64,000 nucleotides of DNA from G963662905 sp965230045 (GTDB lineage Bacteria > Bacteroidota > Bacteroidia > Bacteroidales > WRLA01), in the NCBI GenBank assembly GCA_965230045.1, contig OZ245940.1:434001-498000 (forward strand), in the 5' to 3' direction. Both the position numbers and the translations under genes were made by a program. The notes under the pieces are model-generated. The model saw nothing but the letters and a program-made list of their open reading frames with translations, did no database searches and was not told where the DNA came from. Shown piece by piece: positions 53,878-62,912 of this stretch; the first letter of the stretch is position 1, and the number at the start of each line of letters is the position of its first letter.

Positions 53878-56154
53878 ATGAAAAAGCTTTTGTTTTTATT
53901 GATTCTGAGTTTTGGATCCGGACTGCTGGCTCAGGAAGCGCATTGGGTAAACCCTTTGCCTTTTGGCAATGAACCTCAGGATATGGAGTTTTTTGATGAG
54001 CAAAGAGGAATCCTTTGTGCCCGTTCAGCCGGGATGGCCTTTACTGAAGATGGAGGGGAAAGCTGGACGATTTGCCCTACTGAAAGCAAATCCGATTTTA
54101 TGGAAATAAAAATAATCGGTGAGGGCATGGCTTATTGCTGGACAAAGCTTGAACTTTTAAAAACAAATGATTACGGCAAAAACTGGGAGATTGTTCATAA
54201 ACTGGTTGATGGTAAATGGTTTATGGACTTTTTCTTCTTTGATGAGCAGCAAGCCTATTGTTTGATCAATGACACCAAAAATGAGTGCCTGCATTTTTCA
54301 GAAACGAATGATGGAGGATTGCAATGGCATTATAAAAAGGCCGATGGTTTGAATGAGTTTAATTATTCATGGTTATATGGTAACAAAGGGGGAATGGCTT
54401 TTGAATCCAAAACCAAAGGAATATTGTTTATTAGGATTGAAGACCATTTAAACGAGATTTTTTATACAGCAAATGCTGCGGATAGCTTTACCAGAGAGTC
54501 GCCATATACTTTTTCTGATAAAGATTTAAGGGATGTTATTTTTGTAGGTGATAGCTCATACCTTTTATGCGGCAGCTACGGAGATTACAAAGCAAACCAA
54601 CCGTTTTTGGGTGGCGCAGTATTTAAAACGACCGATTTTGGCCAAAACTGGTTAAGGGTTGTGGATGGAAATCTCAGTTGGGCCTATCTTCATCGCATAA
54701 AAAGCAATGGGGATTCTGTTCTTGTCACCTATGGGGTAATTTACTACTATGGTAAAGGCTACCAATCCTGTATTGTTTCCTCATATGATTATGGTAATAC
54801 CTGGGAGATTAGTGAAGCTACTCACATTTCTTCTCAATATTTGCTGTCATCATCACGTATATGTGCCTTGGCTTTTCAAAACAGCTCAAAACTACTGGCT
54901 TATCTGAGCGATGTAATTCATACACGCATTCGAACCGATTCATTGCCTATATGGCAAGCTGAAAAGATTGCCTATGAAGAAAATATTGATGATATTGGGT
55001 TTTTAAGCGGGAAAGAGTATTTGATTTCTGATCGTCAATTAATCAAAGTAAATGGGTTTTTCCCATATTGGGATACCTTAAGTGTTCCCGGCTCATTATT
55101 TGCTGCGGTTTACGATGAAGAAGAGCTCGTTTTGATCTCAACTTTTTATCATGAAACATTGGCACCTACTTATTTTTTGAAGGCTACAGATGGTAATTTG
55201 AACTGGGAGCAAAAGCTCATGTATCCGGGTGATAGATTTGGAGCAGATCATGTATTGAAGAAAAGGGGGGATGAGTTGTTTATATTGTTTACGGAAACAT
55301 ATACCTCAAGAGAGTTTTATTATTTGGCGAACTGGGAATCAGAAACACAATTATTGCCACTACCTATGGAGGATACTATCTTCAACAGTATGGATGTTTC
55401 AGAAAAAATGCTGTTTCTGTTTGGGGAGCAATTAATTGAAGGAGCCGGCTACTACTATAGTTCCAACCTAGGTCAACAATGGCATTTCCGCGATATCGGC
55501 CTGGATTTCATTGATTATGGCTTCGCTAAATCAGATGATGAAATTTATGTGTTTGATACAGCTACTCATTATCTTTGGTTAGATCGTTTTTCTCAAAATG
55601 CTCCCCCGGAACCTATTCTTGAGATTGAAGGTGGCGATCATATTGTTGATATTATTCAAAAACAGGACGGGCGTATGGTTTTATTAAGTGATTTAAATAC
55701 GCCTCGATATATTGCCGGGAACTCATTTATTTTTCTTGAACAATCAGAAGGTGTTTATGAAAAAATGGGTCCTTTCCCGCGTTTAAAGGGTTTGGCTCTT
55801 GATCCAGAAGGGCAGCATGTATGGGCATATGGACGACAGGGGCGTTTGCTTTATATTGGTGAAGGGCTTCCGGTGGGTTTATCAGCTCTTGAAGATCCTG
55901 AGCCATCCCCCTTCAAAATCTATGGCAATCCTATATCAAATAATCTGGAGTTTTCTGTGAATCATGATTTTCAGGGAGAGGCCATGCTGCAACTGATGGA
56001 TATGAATGGTAAACTAGTTCAGGAAAACCGGATAATCCTACAGGGCAACGCTGCACGTTTTTTGGTCAACACCAGCAGACTACCTTCCGGGATTTATGTA
56101 TGCAGCCTCATTGCCGGGGACAAACGTTTTAGTGAGAAAATAGTGAAAGAATAA
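53878..56154 (+). CDS. Type IX-secreted YCF48/sialidase-like propeller protein, second paralogue
   Basis: 758 residues with the same plan as the gene before it: signal peptide (MKKLLFLLILSFGSGLLAQ), BNR-like repeats (FTEDGGESWTI, TNDYGKNWEIV, TTDFGQNWLRV, SYDYGNTWEIS) and a type A sorting domain. The propeller part is strongly diverged from the first paralogue, while the last 244 bases are about 92% identical at DNA level. This indicates a tandem duplication with selective keeping or gene conversion of the sorting domain. Same transcript as the first paralogue, gap 13 bp. Confidence 0.85.
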   Translation: MKKLLFLLILSFGSGLLAQEAHWVNPLPFGNEPQDMEFFDEQRGILCARSAGMAFTEDGGESWTICPTESKSDFMEIKIIGEGMAYCWTKLELLKTNDYGKNWEIVHKLVDGKWFMDFFFFDEQQAYCLINDTKNECLHFSETNDGGLQWHYKKADGLNEFNYSWLYGNKGGMAFESKTKGILFIRIEDHLNEIFYTANAADSFTRESPYTFSDKDLRDVIFVGDSSYLLCGSYGDYKANQPFLGGAVFKTTDFGQNWLRVVDGNLSWAYLHRIKSNGDSVLVTYGVIYYYGKGYQSCIVSSYDYGNTWEISEATHISSQYLLSSSRICALAFQNSSKLLAYLSDVIHTRIRTDSLPIWQAEKIAYEENIDDIGFLSGKEYLISDRQLIKVNGFFPYWDTLSVPGSLFAAVYDEEELVLISTFYHETLAPTYFLKATDGNLNWEQKLMYPGDRFGADHVLKKRGDELFILFTETYTSREFYYLANWESETQLLPLPMEDTIFNSMDVSEKMLFLFGEQLIEGAGYYYSSNLGQQWHFRDIGLDFIDYGFAKSDDEIYVFDTATHYLWLDRFSQNAPPEPILEIEGGDHIVDIIQKQDGRMVLLSDLNTPRYIAGNSFIFLEQSEGVYEKMGPFPRLKGLALDPEGQHVWAYGRQGRLLYIGEGLPVGLSALEDPEPSPFKIYGNPISNNLEFSVNHDFQGEAMLQLMDMNGKLVQENRIILQGNAARFLVNTSRLPSGIYVCSLIAGDKRFSEKIVKE

Positions 56155-56230
56155 GAATTAAGCCCGGAAGTCTAAGAAGCCCGGTTTCGCAAATCACCTT
56201 TGCGAGAAAAAAGTCTTTGTGCTTTAATGA

Positions 56231-57568
56231 TTAATATACATACCCGGCCTGTTCCAGATAACTCCAGCCCCGTAGCCAGTTATCATTATAAAATGCACTG
56301 CGGTATTTAACTTCTTCAAACCAGGCATTTTCGGCTTGCACTACATCCGCATCGGGGAATTCCGGTAAAATTCCTATGCTCTCTTCGGTAAACCTAATGC
56401 CCGGATTGCGGATATTGTTGTTTCCCCCTTCGAAATAGGCAATCCATTGATTCTGTTCTGTTTCGCCAAATCCAGATCCGGTCAGTACAAAAATGCCGGC
56501 AGCGGAATTGCCATCTACGCCATAAAAACTATTGTTTTGTAGGCTTGTATATCCGTTCTTCCAGTGGTCAAAAGAAGAGCTTCCCCCGCTTTGATATTCA
56601 ATTCCAACACCATTTTCTTCTTCCAGAAAAATACTGTTCATGATATGCGCTCCGCCTTCATTTTGAAAACGGCAGAGCCATCCGCCGGCAGTATTTCCAC
56701 GTCCTATTGCCGTCAGATTGCTGATTACCGGGTTGGTGAATGGCCTTGCGCCTGTATGGTCTGCATTGCCATCGGATTCGATCAGGCAATTGCCGTCGCC
56801 GGGATCCTGTATGCCCAACCAGTATTGGCCCATTCCGGTGAAGCCCATATCAAAATCAAAGGCATCATCACCACAAAAAGCGGATACCAGATAGCGGCAA
56901 TTTACCGTTCCGCCAAAAAACTCGATGCCATCATCGGCATTGGCAACGACCTCTACATGGTCAATACGAGTTCCACTGCCTACTCCGCCAAGTGTCAGTC
57001 CATTGATTTCGTTTCCTTCGCCAATATTGGTTCCGCCATGCCTGATGCTCACATATTGCAGGATTCCGGAATTGTCTTCGGCATTTTGTCCGCCAAATAC
57101 GCCGCGTGGCTCACTGATCGGAATGCCTTCAATACGTGCTTCGCCACCGGAAGTGTTGAGCGGTGCGTTGCCCAGCAGGATCAACCCGCCCCATAATCCA
57201 CGTGCTTTGAGCGGTGTGCTGCCCTGCAGGTCATCGCCTTCAACCGTAAAAATAATGGGTTGCTGGCTGTTGCCTTGCGCAATGATTTTTCCTCCACGAC
57301 TAACGATTAAAGCTGTAGCATTGATGCCCTGTCCGGTTTTGGCCTGGATTATTGCTCCGGCTTCTATGGTCAGAACTTGTCCGTCGTTTACGAAAACCAA
57401 GCCTTCAAGTACATATTCTGTTCCCGCTTTCCATGTTACGGTTCCGGTTCCGTTGCCATTATCAGTGATGTATTGTGTGGCGGGCGTTTCGTAATCGCTT
57501 TTGCGGCATGATGAAAAAATAAACAGGAGGCCGGTTATTAGGAAGAAAGAAATATATAGTTTCTTCAT
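56231..57568 (-). CDS. Beta-helix-type surface lipoprotein
   Basis: 445 residues. Type II signal peptide with lipobox IFSSC (Cys near 21). The body consists of short G- and N-rich strands (GLVFVNDGQVLTIEAGAIIQ, GLTLGGVGSGTRIDHVEVVA, DDGIEFFGGTVNCRYLVSAF), the pattern of a right-handed parallel beta helix. There is no sorting domain. Proteins of this type in Bacteroidota usually lie next to an outer-membrane porin, as here: its ATG follows the porin stop by 2 bp. A binding or capture role at the surface with the porin as channel is inferred. Confidence 0.8.
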   Translation of the reverse strand: MKKLYISFFLITGLLFIFSSCRKSDYETPATQYITDNGNGTGTVTWKAGTEYVLEGLVFVNDGQVLTIEAGAIIQAKTGQGINATALIVSRGGKIIAQGNSQQPIIFTVEGDDLQGSTPLKARGLWGGLILLGNAPLNTSGGEARIEGIPISEPRGVFGGQNAEDNSGILQYVSIRHGGTNIGEGNEINGLTLGGVGSGTRIDHVEVVANADDGIEFFGGTVNCRYLVSAFCGDDAFDFDMGFTGMGQYWLGIQDPGDGNCLIESDGNADHTGARPFTNPVISNLTAIGRGNTAGGWLCRFQNEGGAHIMNSIFLEEENGVGIEYQSGGSSSFDHWKNGYTSLQNNSFYGVDGNSAAGIFVLTGSGFGETEQNQWIAYFEGGNNNIRNPGIRFTEESIGILPEFPDADVVQAENAWFEEVKYRSAFYNDNWLRGWSYLEQAGYVY

Positions 57569-57570
57569 GA

Positions 57571-58587
57571 TCAGAGTTTTATTTCAAAGTTGAGATAAAT
57601 AAATGCTTCGTTTTCTTCGTTGGATGCATAAGGATACCAATCCTGATAATTCAAGGCCATGCGCAAACCTTTTATGGGCGCATATTGCAAACCGGCTATT
57701 ACGGCTGAACCATCTTTGGCCAAAGCCCAGGGCAATTCTTCCGATTCGAGTATGTTGGAAGTAATTTTGTCGAAACGCCCAAAAAGCTGAAAATGCTTCC
57801 AGAAGTCCCAGGAAAAATAAGCCGACCAGGCTTCGCGTTGGTGATCTTCCAGATAGCGGTAGTTCTCTGTTTGATTGTATTCAAAGCCCGCTTTGATGTT
57901 TTTCGTGAAGTGGTAACCCACAAATCCGGTGAGGCTGTAATAGCTGACGTCTTTTTCTTCATAATCGCCATACATCCGTAAAATCAAGCCCTTAATAGGT
58001 TTAAGTGTAATACCCAAACCGGCTTTGTAGGTATTGTCGGTTTGCAGGTGCGTATATCCTTCGCCGTTCATAAAGGTAAAATCTGCCGATAGCCATTTGA
58101 GGAATTTATAGCTGATTGATGCGCCAATATCTGCCGAATATCCCAGTTTATGTTCATCAATTACGTTTTTATAGATATATCGGTGCCCCCAGAATTTTTC
58201 TTGTATTTTAAACTGATGCAGCCCGATAATCCCGAAATTGGCTGTCAGGCGCTCATCTTCATAAGCCACATAAGCGTTTTTGAAATAGGCAAAGCGCCGT
58301 AAAAGTGCATATTGCGACTCATCGTTGGGGCTTCCGATATCCAGGTTTACCTTGGCATAAACATTCTTCGACAGATGTTTTTTATAGCCGAGATAAGCAC
58401 GGGTTATTTCCATGCCCGAAGGGTTATTGCCCTCACTGATGGAGCTGTGAAAATTACTGTAAATAGTGGCAAAAGTCTGTTCGTTTGATTTGAATATCTG
58501 TTTGACAGACAGTGAGTCGGGGTTTAGCGCAAACATATTGCTACTGGCAAGCGACAAGATGAGCAAAAGTGGGTAAAAGCGTTTCAT
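57571..58587 (-). CDS. Outer-membrane beta-barrel porin
   Basis: 338 residues. Signal peptide MKRFYPLLLILSLASSNMFA. Alternating aromatic strands follow through the whole protein (YAKVNLDIGSPNDESQYALL, LGYSADIGASISYKFLKWL, AGFEYNQTENYRYLEDH), and it ends on a terminal strand with aromatic and hydrophobic residues (AFIYLNFEIKL). Resembles OprO/OprP-like or short porin families; the substrate is not known. First gene of an operon with the beta-helix lipoprotein. A -7 box (TATTTTTG on the minus strand) lies at 58618-58625. Confidence 0.8.
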   Translation of the reverse strand: MKRFYPLLLILSLASSNMFALNPDSLSVKQIFKSNEQTFATIYSNFHSSISEGNNPSGMEITRAYLGYKKHLSKNVYAKVNLDIGSPNDESQYALLRRFAYFKNAYVAYEDERLTANFGIIGLHQFKIQEKFWGHRYIYKNVIDEHKLGYSADIGASISYKFLKWLSADFTFMNGEGYTHLQTDNTYKAGLGITLKPIKGLILRMYGDYEEKDVSYYSLTGFVGYHFTKNIKAGFEYNQTENYRYLEDHQREAWSAYFSWDFWKHFQLFGRFDKITSNILESEELPWALAKDGSAVIAGLQYAPIKGLRMALNYQDWYPYASNEENEAFIYLNFEIKL

Positions 58588-58949
58588 TTATGGTTTTGAG
58601 ATGTCCAATTAATTGGGCAAAAATAGTAAAATGGCTTTTGCGTTGGTAAAACTAATTGGCTCTTGTATCATTCCAATTGCTGATTCAAGGCCAGGAGTTT
58701 TAAAAGACGGGCAAGGTGTTGCTTAAATGCATGTTAATGAGGCTTTTAACACGAATTGAAGACTTATCAGGCAAGATTAATTTTGTGTTAAATTTACCGG
58801 AAGCTTCGTTTTATTCGTGCTTGTCTCTATTATGGGTTTCTGGAATAAGCCCTTTGGATGGTTTAAATCCGCCATAAAATGATATATTCGTGCTTCATTT
58901 GGCAGCAAGAAAGCCGGTTTTGAAATAATACAACACAATTATATTGATT
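58588..58949. other. Divergent intergenic region between the porin and mscL
   Basis: 362 bp. The -7-like box TATTTTTG (minus strand, 58618-58625) lies 31 bp before the porin start; a weak box TATATTCG occurs near 58883 on the plus strand before mscL. Nothing else was recognised. Confidence 0.45.
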
Positions 58950-59387
58950 ATGAACGAATTCAAAAAATTTATCAGCAAAGGAAATGTAGTAGAAATGGCC
59001 GTAGGCTTGATCATGGCCACATATTTTGGAGCCATTGTCAAATCGCTGGTCAATGATGTTTTGATGCCGCCAATTGGTGAGCTTCTGGGAGAAGTTGATT
59101 TTTCAAAGTTCAAAATTATTATCCAGTCGGCCATTCCGGAATCTGCTCCCGGCGCGGCTGATGGAGCTGCAGAGATTGCAATAAAATACGGTTCTTTTAT
59201 CAATTCGGTTATTACATTTCTAATTGTGGCTTTTGCCGTTTTTATGCTTGTGAAGGCGTACAACAAAATGAAAGACAAACTGGAAAAGAAAAAAGAAGAA
59301 AAGCCTGCCGCACCGCCTGCCCCCTCTAAAGAAGAAGTTCTTTTGACCGAAATCAGGGATTTATTAAAGCAGCAAAACGCCAAATAG
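58950..59387 (+). CDS. mscL: Large-conductance mechanosensitive channel MscL
   Basis: 145 residues from the ATG at 58950 (a TTG two codons earlier is rejected). Family marks: amphipathic N-terminal helix MNEFKKFISKGNVVEMAVGLIMATYF running into TM1 (here split for length), the loop VNDVLMPPIGELLG, TM2 (INSVITFLIVAFAVFMLVKAYN in part) and a charged C-terminal helix bundle (KDKLEKKKEEKPAA). It opens under membrane tension to release solutes on hypo-osmotic shock. It stands alone; 120 bp later comes an operator region of the next gene. Confidence 0.94.
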   Translation: MNEFKKFISKGNVVEMAVGLIMATYFGAIVKSLVNDVLMPPIGELLGEVDFSKFKIIIQSAIPESAPGAADGAAEIAIKYGSFINSVITFLIVAFAVFMLVKAYNKMKDKLEKKKEEKPAAPPAPSKEEVLLTEIRDLLKQQNAK

Positions 59388-59405
59388 AGTCCTTGTCTTA
59401 TGAAA

Positions 59406-59506
59406 TTATACCTTATAAGGTATAAAGAGCTTTATTTTGATGGGTTTATACCCGAAACGGTATAATTTCAATAATTTTTCGTACTTTTATACCCGAAATG
59501 GTATAT
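59406..59506. promoter_or_regulatory. Three operators of the HipB-like repressor
   Basis: TTATACC-N6-GGTATAA/T occurs at 59406-59425, 59446-59465 and 59487-59506. Centres are 40 and 41 bp apart, four helical turns, so that three dimers can bind the same face. The third runs to 4 bases before the ATG at 59510 and overlaps a TACTTTTA box near 59482. The layout is that of an autoregulated antitoxin or repressor and is similar in form to the HipB operator TATCC-N8-GGATA. Confidence 0.82.
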
Positions 59507-59509
59507 AAA

Positions 59510-59731
59510 ATGAAAAAACTGCGCGATTTTGTGAAAAGCAAGCGAAAAGAACTGGGTTTAACTCAGGAAGATTTATCCTTTAAAGCAGGAGTAGGACTTC
59601 GGTTTGTGCGGGATTTGGAGCAAGGCAAGCAAAGTTTGCGGACGGATAAAGTGAATCAGGTTTTATCACTTTTTGGTTATGAACTGGGGCCTGTAAAGTC
59701 GGAGCGTGATGAAGAAAGCCAGATTGTGTAA
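59510..59731 (+). CDS. HipB-like (y4mF-type) HTH repressor, no partner toxin
   Basis: 73 residues. One HTH_3 domain: LRDFVKSKRKELGLTQEDLS with FKAGVGLRFVRDLEQGK and VLSLFGYELG, the pattern of HipB and y4mF family regulators. In hipBA modules the kinase toxin HipA follows immediately, often preceded by a HipA N-terminal protein; here the next gene, after 95 bp, is a beta-barrel protein, so the toxin is missing. The start at 59510 is chosen because an in-frame ATG at 59498 lies inside the third operator. Three upstream operators suggest strong self-control. Confidence 0.88.
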   Translation: MKKLRDFVKSKRKELGLTQEDLSFKAGVGLRFVRDLEQGKQSLRTDKVNQVLSLFGYELGPVKSERDEESQIV

Positions 59732-59774
59732 AAAACAATATTAGGTATCAATATGAATTTTTCGGTTTGAACTG

Positions 59775-59810
59775 TTGGCTTTAATTCTGCCCATTAATTT
59801 CGTAGATTTG
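59775..59810 (+). promoter_or_regulatory. Promoter of the beta-barrel protein gene
   Basis: TAGATTTG (59803-59810) matches TAnnTTTG 16 bp before the ATG at 59827; the nearest TTG (59775-59777) is 25 bases upstream, rather far. Confidence 0.42.
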
Positions 59811-59826
59811 TGTCAAAACAAACGTT

Positions 59827-60435
59827 ATGACAAAAAAGTTACTCCTATCCATATTTCTTGGCCTGTTTTTCCTGGCTGCCCAGTCGCAGGATTTCCGGGG
59901 CGGCCTCAAAGCCGGAGCCAATGCATCACAGGTTGCAGGCGATTGCTGCTCGGGTTATGATAAAGCCGGTATTTTTATTGGCGGATTTGTGAATTATCCC
60001 ATCTCCGAAAATGCTCAGCTGCAAATGGAGCTGGAATACAGCCAGAAAGGCAGCCGCAGAAACCCTACGGAAGAAAATGGCTATCAGCAATATCTTTTGC
60101 GCCTCGATTATATCGACCTGCCGGTTTTATATCAGTATGTTTATGGGAAATTTACCTTCGAAATCGGCCTGGGATATGGGTATCTGCTTCATACTTATGA
60201 AGAAGCCGATTTCAGCGACCAGATTGCCGGCACGGAATTTAACAGGCATGCACTCAATCTTTTAGGAGGCTTGTATTATCGCTTTGCGGATCAGTGGCAG
60301 GTGAACTTCCGCTCTACCAACAGCCTGATGGCCGTGCGTGAACATGCTTCGGGCGTAAAACGTTTGTTTAACCGTGGTCAGTATAATGATGTTTTGACCC
60401 TTTGCCTGGTTTATGAATTCAAAAAAAGACGATAA
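59827..60435 (+). CDS. Outer-membrane beta-barrel protein (PorT/OMP_b-brl type)
   Basis: 202 residues. Signal peptide MTKKLLLSIFLGLFFLAAQS; then DFRGGLKAGANASQVAGDCC and GGFVNYPISENAQLQMELEY, the usual beginning of eight- to ten-stranded barrels of Bacteroidota (PF13568). It ends on an aromatic strand (VLTLCLVYEFKKRR). Role unknown. The last 23 bases overlap the ubiX gene, so expression is coupled, though a functional tie is not evident. Confidence 0.85.
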   Translation: MTKKLLLSIFLGLFFLAAQSQDFRGGLKAGANASQVAGDCCSGYDKAGIFIGGFVNYPISENAQLQMELEYSQKGSRRNPTEENGYQQYLLRLDYIDLPVLYQYVYGKFTFEIGLGYGYLLHTYEEADFSDQIAGTEFNRHALNLLGGLYYRFADQWQVNFRSTNSLMAVREHASGVKRLFNRGQYNDVLTLCLVYEFKKRR

Positions 60436-60982
60436 AAAGAAAATCCTTCTCGGTGTAACCGGCGCCAGCGGTTCTGTTTATGCAAAAATGCTGATGGAAC
60501 AATTGAGCAAAAGGGACGAAATCCAGCTGGATGTCATCTTCTCAAAAACAGCCAAAGAAGTTTGGAAGTATGAATTAGATAATGCTGATTTTATGGGCTA
60601 TCCGTTTCGTTTTTTTGAACACGATGATCTTTTTGCTGCCCCTGCCAGCGGTTCCGCAAATTATCAGGCTATGATTATTATTCCATGCAGCATGGGCACT
60701 TTGGGGCGCATCGCCTCGGGTATTTCCAACGATTTGATGACACGTGCTGCTGATGTGATGCTCAAAGAACGCAGAAAACTGATACTCGCTACCCGCGAAG
60801 CACCATTGAGCAAAATCCATATCGAAAATATGTTGCGCGTTACCGAAGCTGGCGGCATTATATGCCCTGCATCGCCGGGTTTTTATCATAAACCCAACAA
60901 TATCGAAAGCTTATTGCAAAATACCATTGACCGGGTTCTGTCTTTGGCAGATATTGATGCAGATGGTTTTGAATGGGGGTAA
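60413..60982 (+). CDS. ubiX: Flavin prenyltransferase UbiX
   Basis: 189 residues. The flavoprotein fold starts LLGVTGASGSVYAKMLMEQL; further marks are MIIIPCSMGTLGRIASGISN with DLMTRAADVMLKERRKLIL, and ATREAPLSKIHIENM plus a GGIICPASPGFY stretch. It makes prenylated FMN from FMN and dimethylallyl phosphate, the cofactor for UbiD decarboxylases. No ubiD gene is in the window. Followed by a strong terminator. Confidence 0.93.
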   Translation: MNSKKDDKKKILLGVTGASGSVYAKMLMEQLSKRDEIQLDVIFSKTAKEVWKYELDNADFMGYPFRFFEHDDLFAAPASGSANYQAMIIIPCSMGTLGRIASGISNDLMTRAADVMLKERRKLILATREAPLSKIHIENMLRVTEAGGIICPASPGFYHKPNNIESLLQNTIDRVLSLADIDADGFEWG

Positions 60983-60998
60983 GAATGGGATAATAAAT

Positions 60999-61037
60999 AA
61001 AAACCCGGTCTCTTCAGTATTGAACGACCGGGTTTTT
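60999..61037. terminator. Bidirectional rho-independent terminator
   Basis: AAAAACCCGGTC (60999-61010) and GACCGGGTTTTTT (61026-61038) form an 11-12-bp stem with A and T tracts between convergent ubiX and aspS. Confidence 0.9.
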
Positions 61038-61055
61038 TATCTTAAATGAGATGTA

Positions 61056-62813
61056 TTAATTTTCCTTTGGGTTCAGTTTGATTTCCAGCTCATCAAGCTG
61101 CGCTTCTGCTACAGGCGATGGTGAATCGATCATCATATCGCGGCCTGCATTGTTTTTTGGGAACGCGATATAGTCGCGGATGGAGTCGGAACCGCCGAAA
61201 AGTGCTGCCAAACGGTCGAAACCCAGGGCAATGCCACCGTGTGGAGGAGCGCCAAATTCGAAAGCATTCATCAGGAAGCCAAATTGTGCCTGTGCTTCTT
61301 CGTCAGTAAAACCAAGATGTTTGAACATCAGCTTTTGCAGGTCACGGTCGTGGATACGGATGGAGCCGCCACCGATTTCCACTCCATTGATTACCATATC
61401 GTATGCATTGGCACGTACTTTTCCGGGATCGCTGTCGAGCAGGGCAATGTCTTCTGTTTTTGGCGAAGTAAAGGGATGGTGCATGGCATAAAAACGTTTG
61501 CTGTCTTCGTCCCATTCCAGCAGCGGGAAGTCCGTAACCCACAGCGGACGGAAAGTGTTCGGATCGCGCAGGCCAAGGCGTTCGCCCATTTCAAGGCGCA
61601 GTTCGCAGAGTGCTTTGCGTGTTTTCTCGGCATCGCCGGCAAGCACAAGCATCAGGTCGCCGGGCTTGGCACCAAAGGCTTCAGCCCAGAGCTTGAGTTG
61701 CTCTGCATCGTAAAATTTATCCACGCTGGATTTGAAACTGCCGTCTTCATTGTATTTTACATAAACCAAACCGCGGGCGCCAACCTGTGGCTTTTTCACA
61801 AAATCGGTGAGTTTATCGAGTTGTTTGCGGGTGTAATTGGCACATCCTTCGGCATTGATGCCCACAACGAGTTCGGCATCATCAAATACCTGGAAGCCTT
61901 TATTTTGAACTATTTCATTGAGCTCAACAAATTTCATTTCAAATCGGATGTCCGGCTTGTCAGAACCATAATATTTCATGGCATCGGCATATTCCATGCG
62001 CTCAAAATTACCGGGGTCAAAACCTTTTACAATCTGGAAAAGGTGACGGGCCATGCCTTCAAAAGTGCTCAGCACATCTTCCTGCTCCACAAAGGCCATT
62101 TCGCAGTCGATTTGCGTAAATTCGGGCTGACGGTCTGCGCGGAGGTCTTCATCGCGGAAGCATTTTACAATCTGATAATAGCGGTCGTACCCGGCTACCA
62201 TCAGCAATTGCTTGAATGTTTGCGGGGATTGCGGCAGGGCATAAAATTCGCCGGGGTTCATGCGCGAGGGCACAACAAAATCGCGTGCTCCTTCCGGTGT
62301 GGATTTGATGAGGTATGGTGTCTCGATTTCCATAAATTTCTGGCGGTCGAGATAATTTCGGGTTTCCAGGGCCAAACGATGGCGCAGTTCGAGATTGCGG
62401 CGTACCGGGTTACGGCGCAGGTCGAGGTAGCGGTACTTCATGCGCAGCTCATCGCCGCCATCGGTTTCGTCTTCAATAGTAAAAGGAGGCAGCTTGGATT
62501 TGTTGAGTATTTCAAGTTCTGCTACAGCAATTTCAATATCACCGGTAGGCATATTCGGGTTTTTTGATTCCCTTTCGATTACCGTACCTTTTACCGAAAT
62601 AACATATTCGCGTCCCAGGCTGCGGGCTTTTTCCACCAGGCCTTCCGGGGTGTCGCTTTCCTGCATAAAAAGCTGTGTGATGCCATAACGGTCGCGCAGG
62701 TCGATCCAAAGCAGGCTGCCTTTATCGCGGATGCGCTGAACCCAGCCGCTGAGTTTTACTTCTTGTCCCTGATGTTCCAGGTTCAATTCGCCACAAGTGT
62801 GTGTCCGAAGCAT
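61056..62813 (-). CDS. aspS: Aspartyl-tRNA synthetase
   Basis: 585 residues, the usual bacterial length. Anticodon-binding OB fold first (LSGWVQRIRDKGSLLWIDLR), class II motif 2 as CFRDEDLRADRQPEFTQID, the bacterial GAD insertion (about 285-420), and motif 3 in GIALGFDRLAALFGG. It charges tRNA-Asp with aspartate. Stands alone between the terminator at 60999 and the ABC-2 permease gene; a -7-like TAATTTCG lies at 62853-62860 on the minus strand. Long open frames on the opposite strand are shadows. Confidence 0.96.
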   Translation of the reverse strand: MLRTHTCGELNLEHQGQEVKLSGWVQRIRDKGSLLWIDLRDRYGITQLFMQESDTPEGLVEKARSLGREYVISVKGTVIERESKNPNMPTGDIEIAVAELEILNKSKLPPFTIEDETDGGDELRMKYRYLDLRRNPVRRNLELRHRLALETRNYLDRQKFMEIETPYLIKSTPEGARDFVVPSRMNPGEFYALPQSPQTFKQLLMVAGYDRYYQIVKCFRDEDLRADRQPEFTQIDCEMAFVEQEDVLSTFEGMARHLFQIVKGFDPGNFERMEYADAMKYYGSDKPDIRFEMKFVELNEIVQNKGFQVFDDAELVVGINAEGCANYTRKQLDKLTDFVKKPQVGARGLVYVKYNEDGSFKSSVDKFYDAEQLKLWAEAFGAKPGDLMLVLAGDAEKTRKALCELRLEMGERLGLRDPNTFRPLWVTDFPLLEWDEDSKRFYAMHHPFTSPKTEDIALLDSDPGKVRANAYDMVINGVEIGGGSIRIHDRDLQKLMFKHLGFTDEEAQAQFGFLMNAFEFGAPPHGGIALGFDRLAALFGGSDSIRDYIAFPKNNAGRDMMIDSPSPVAEAQLDELEIKLNPKEN

Positions 62814-62912
62814 AATATCTTGTTTTTATTGATGATCTGTTGAAAACGAGGGCGAAATTACGAATTTTTGAGGAACACAAAAGATGTGTAAAGCCAATGT
62901 ATGTACTTTCCT

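Noticed and set aside
61239..62567. Long open frame (over 440 codons) on the plus strand opposite aspS
   Set aside because: It is an antisense shadow of a highly conserved gene with biased codons; no domain, promoter or ribosome site of its own.
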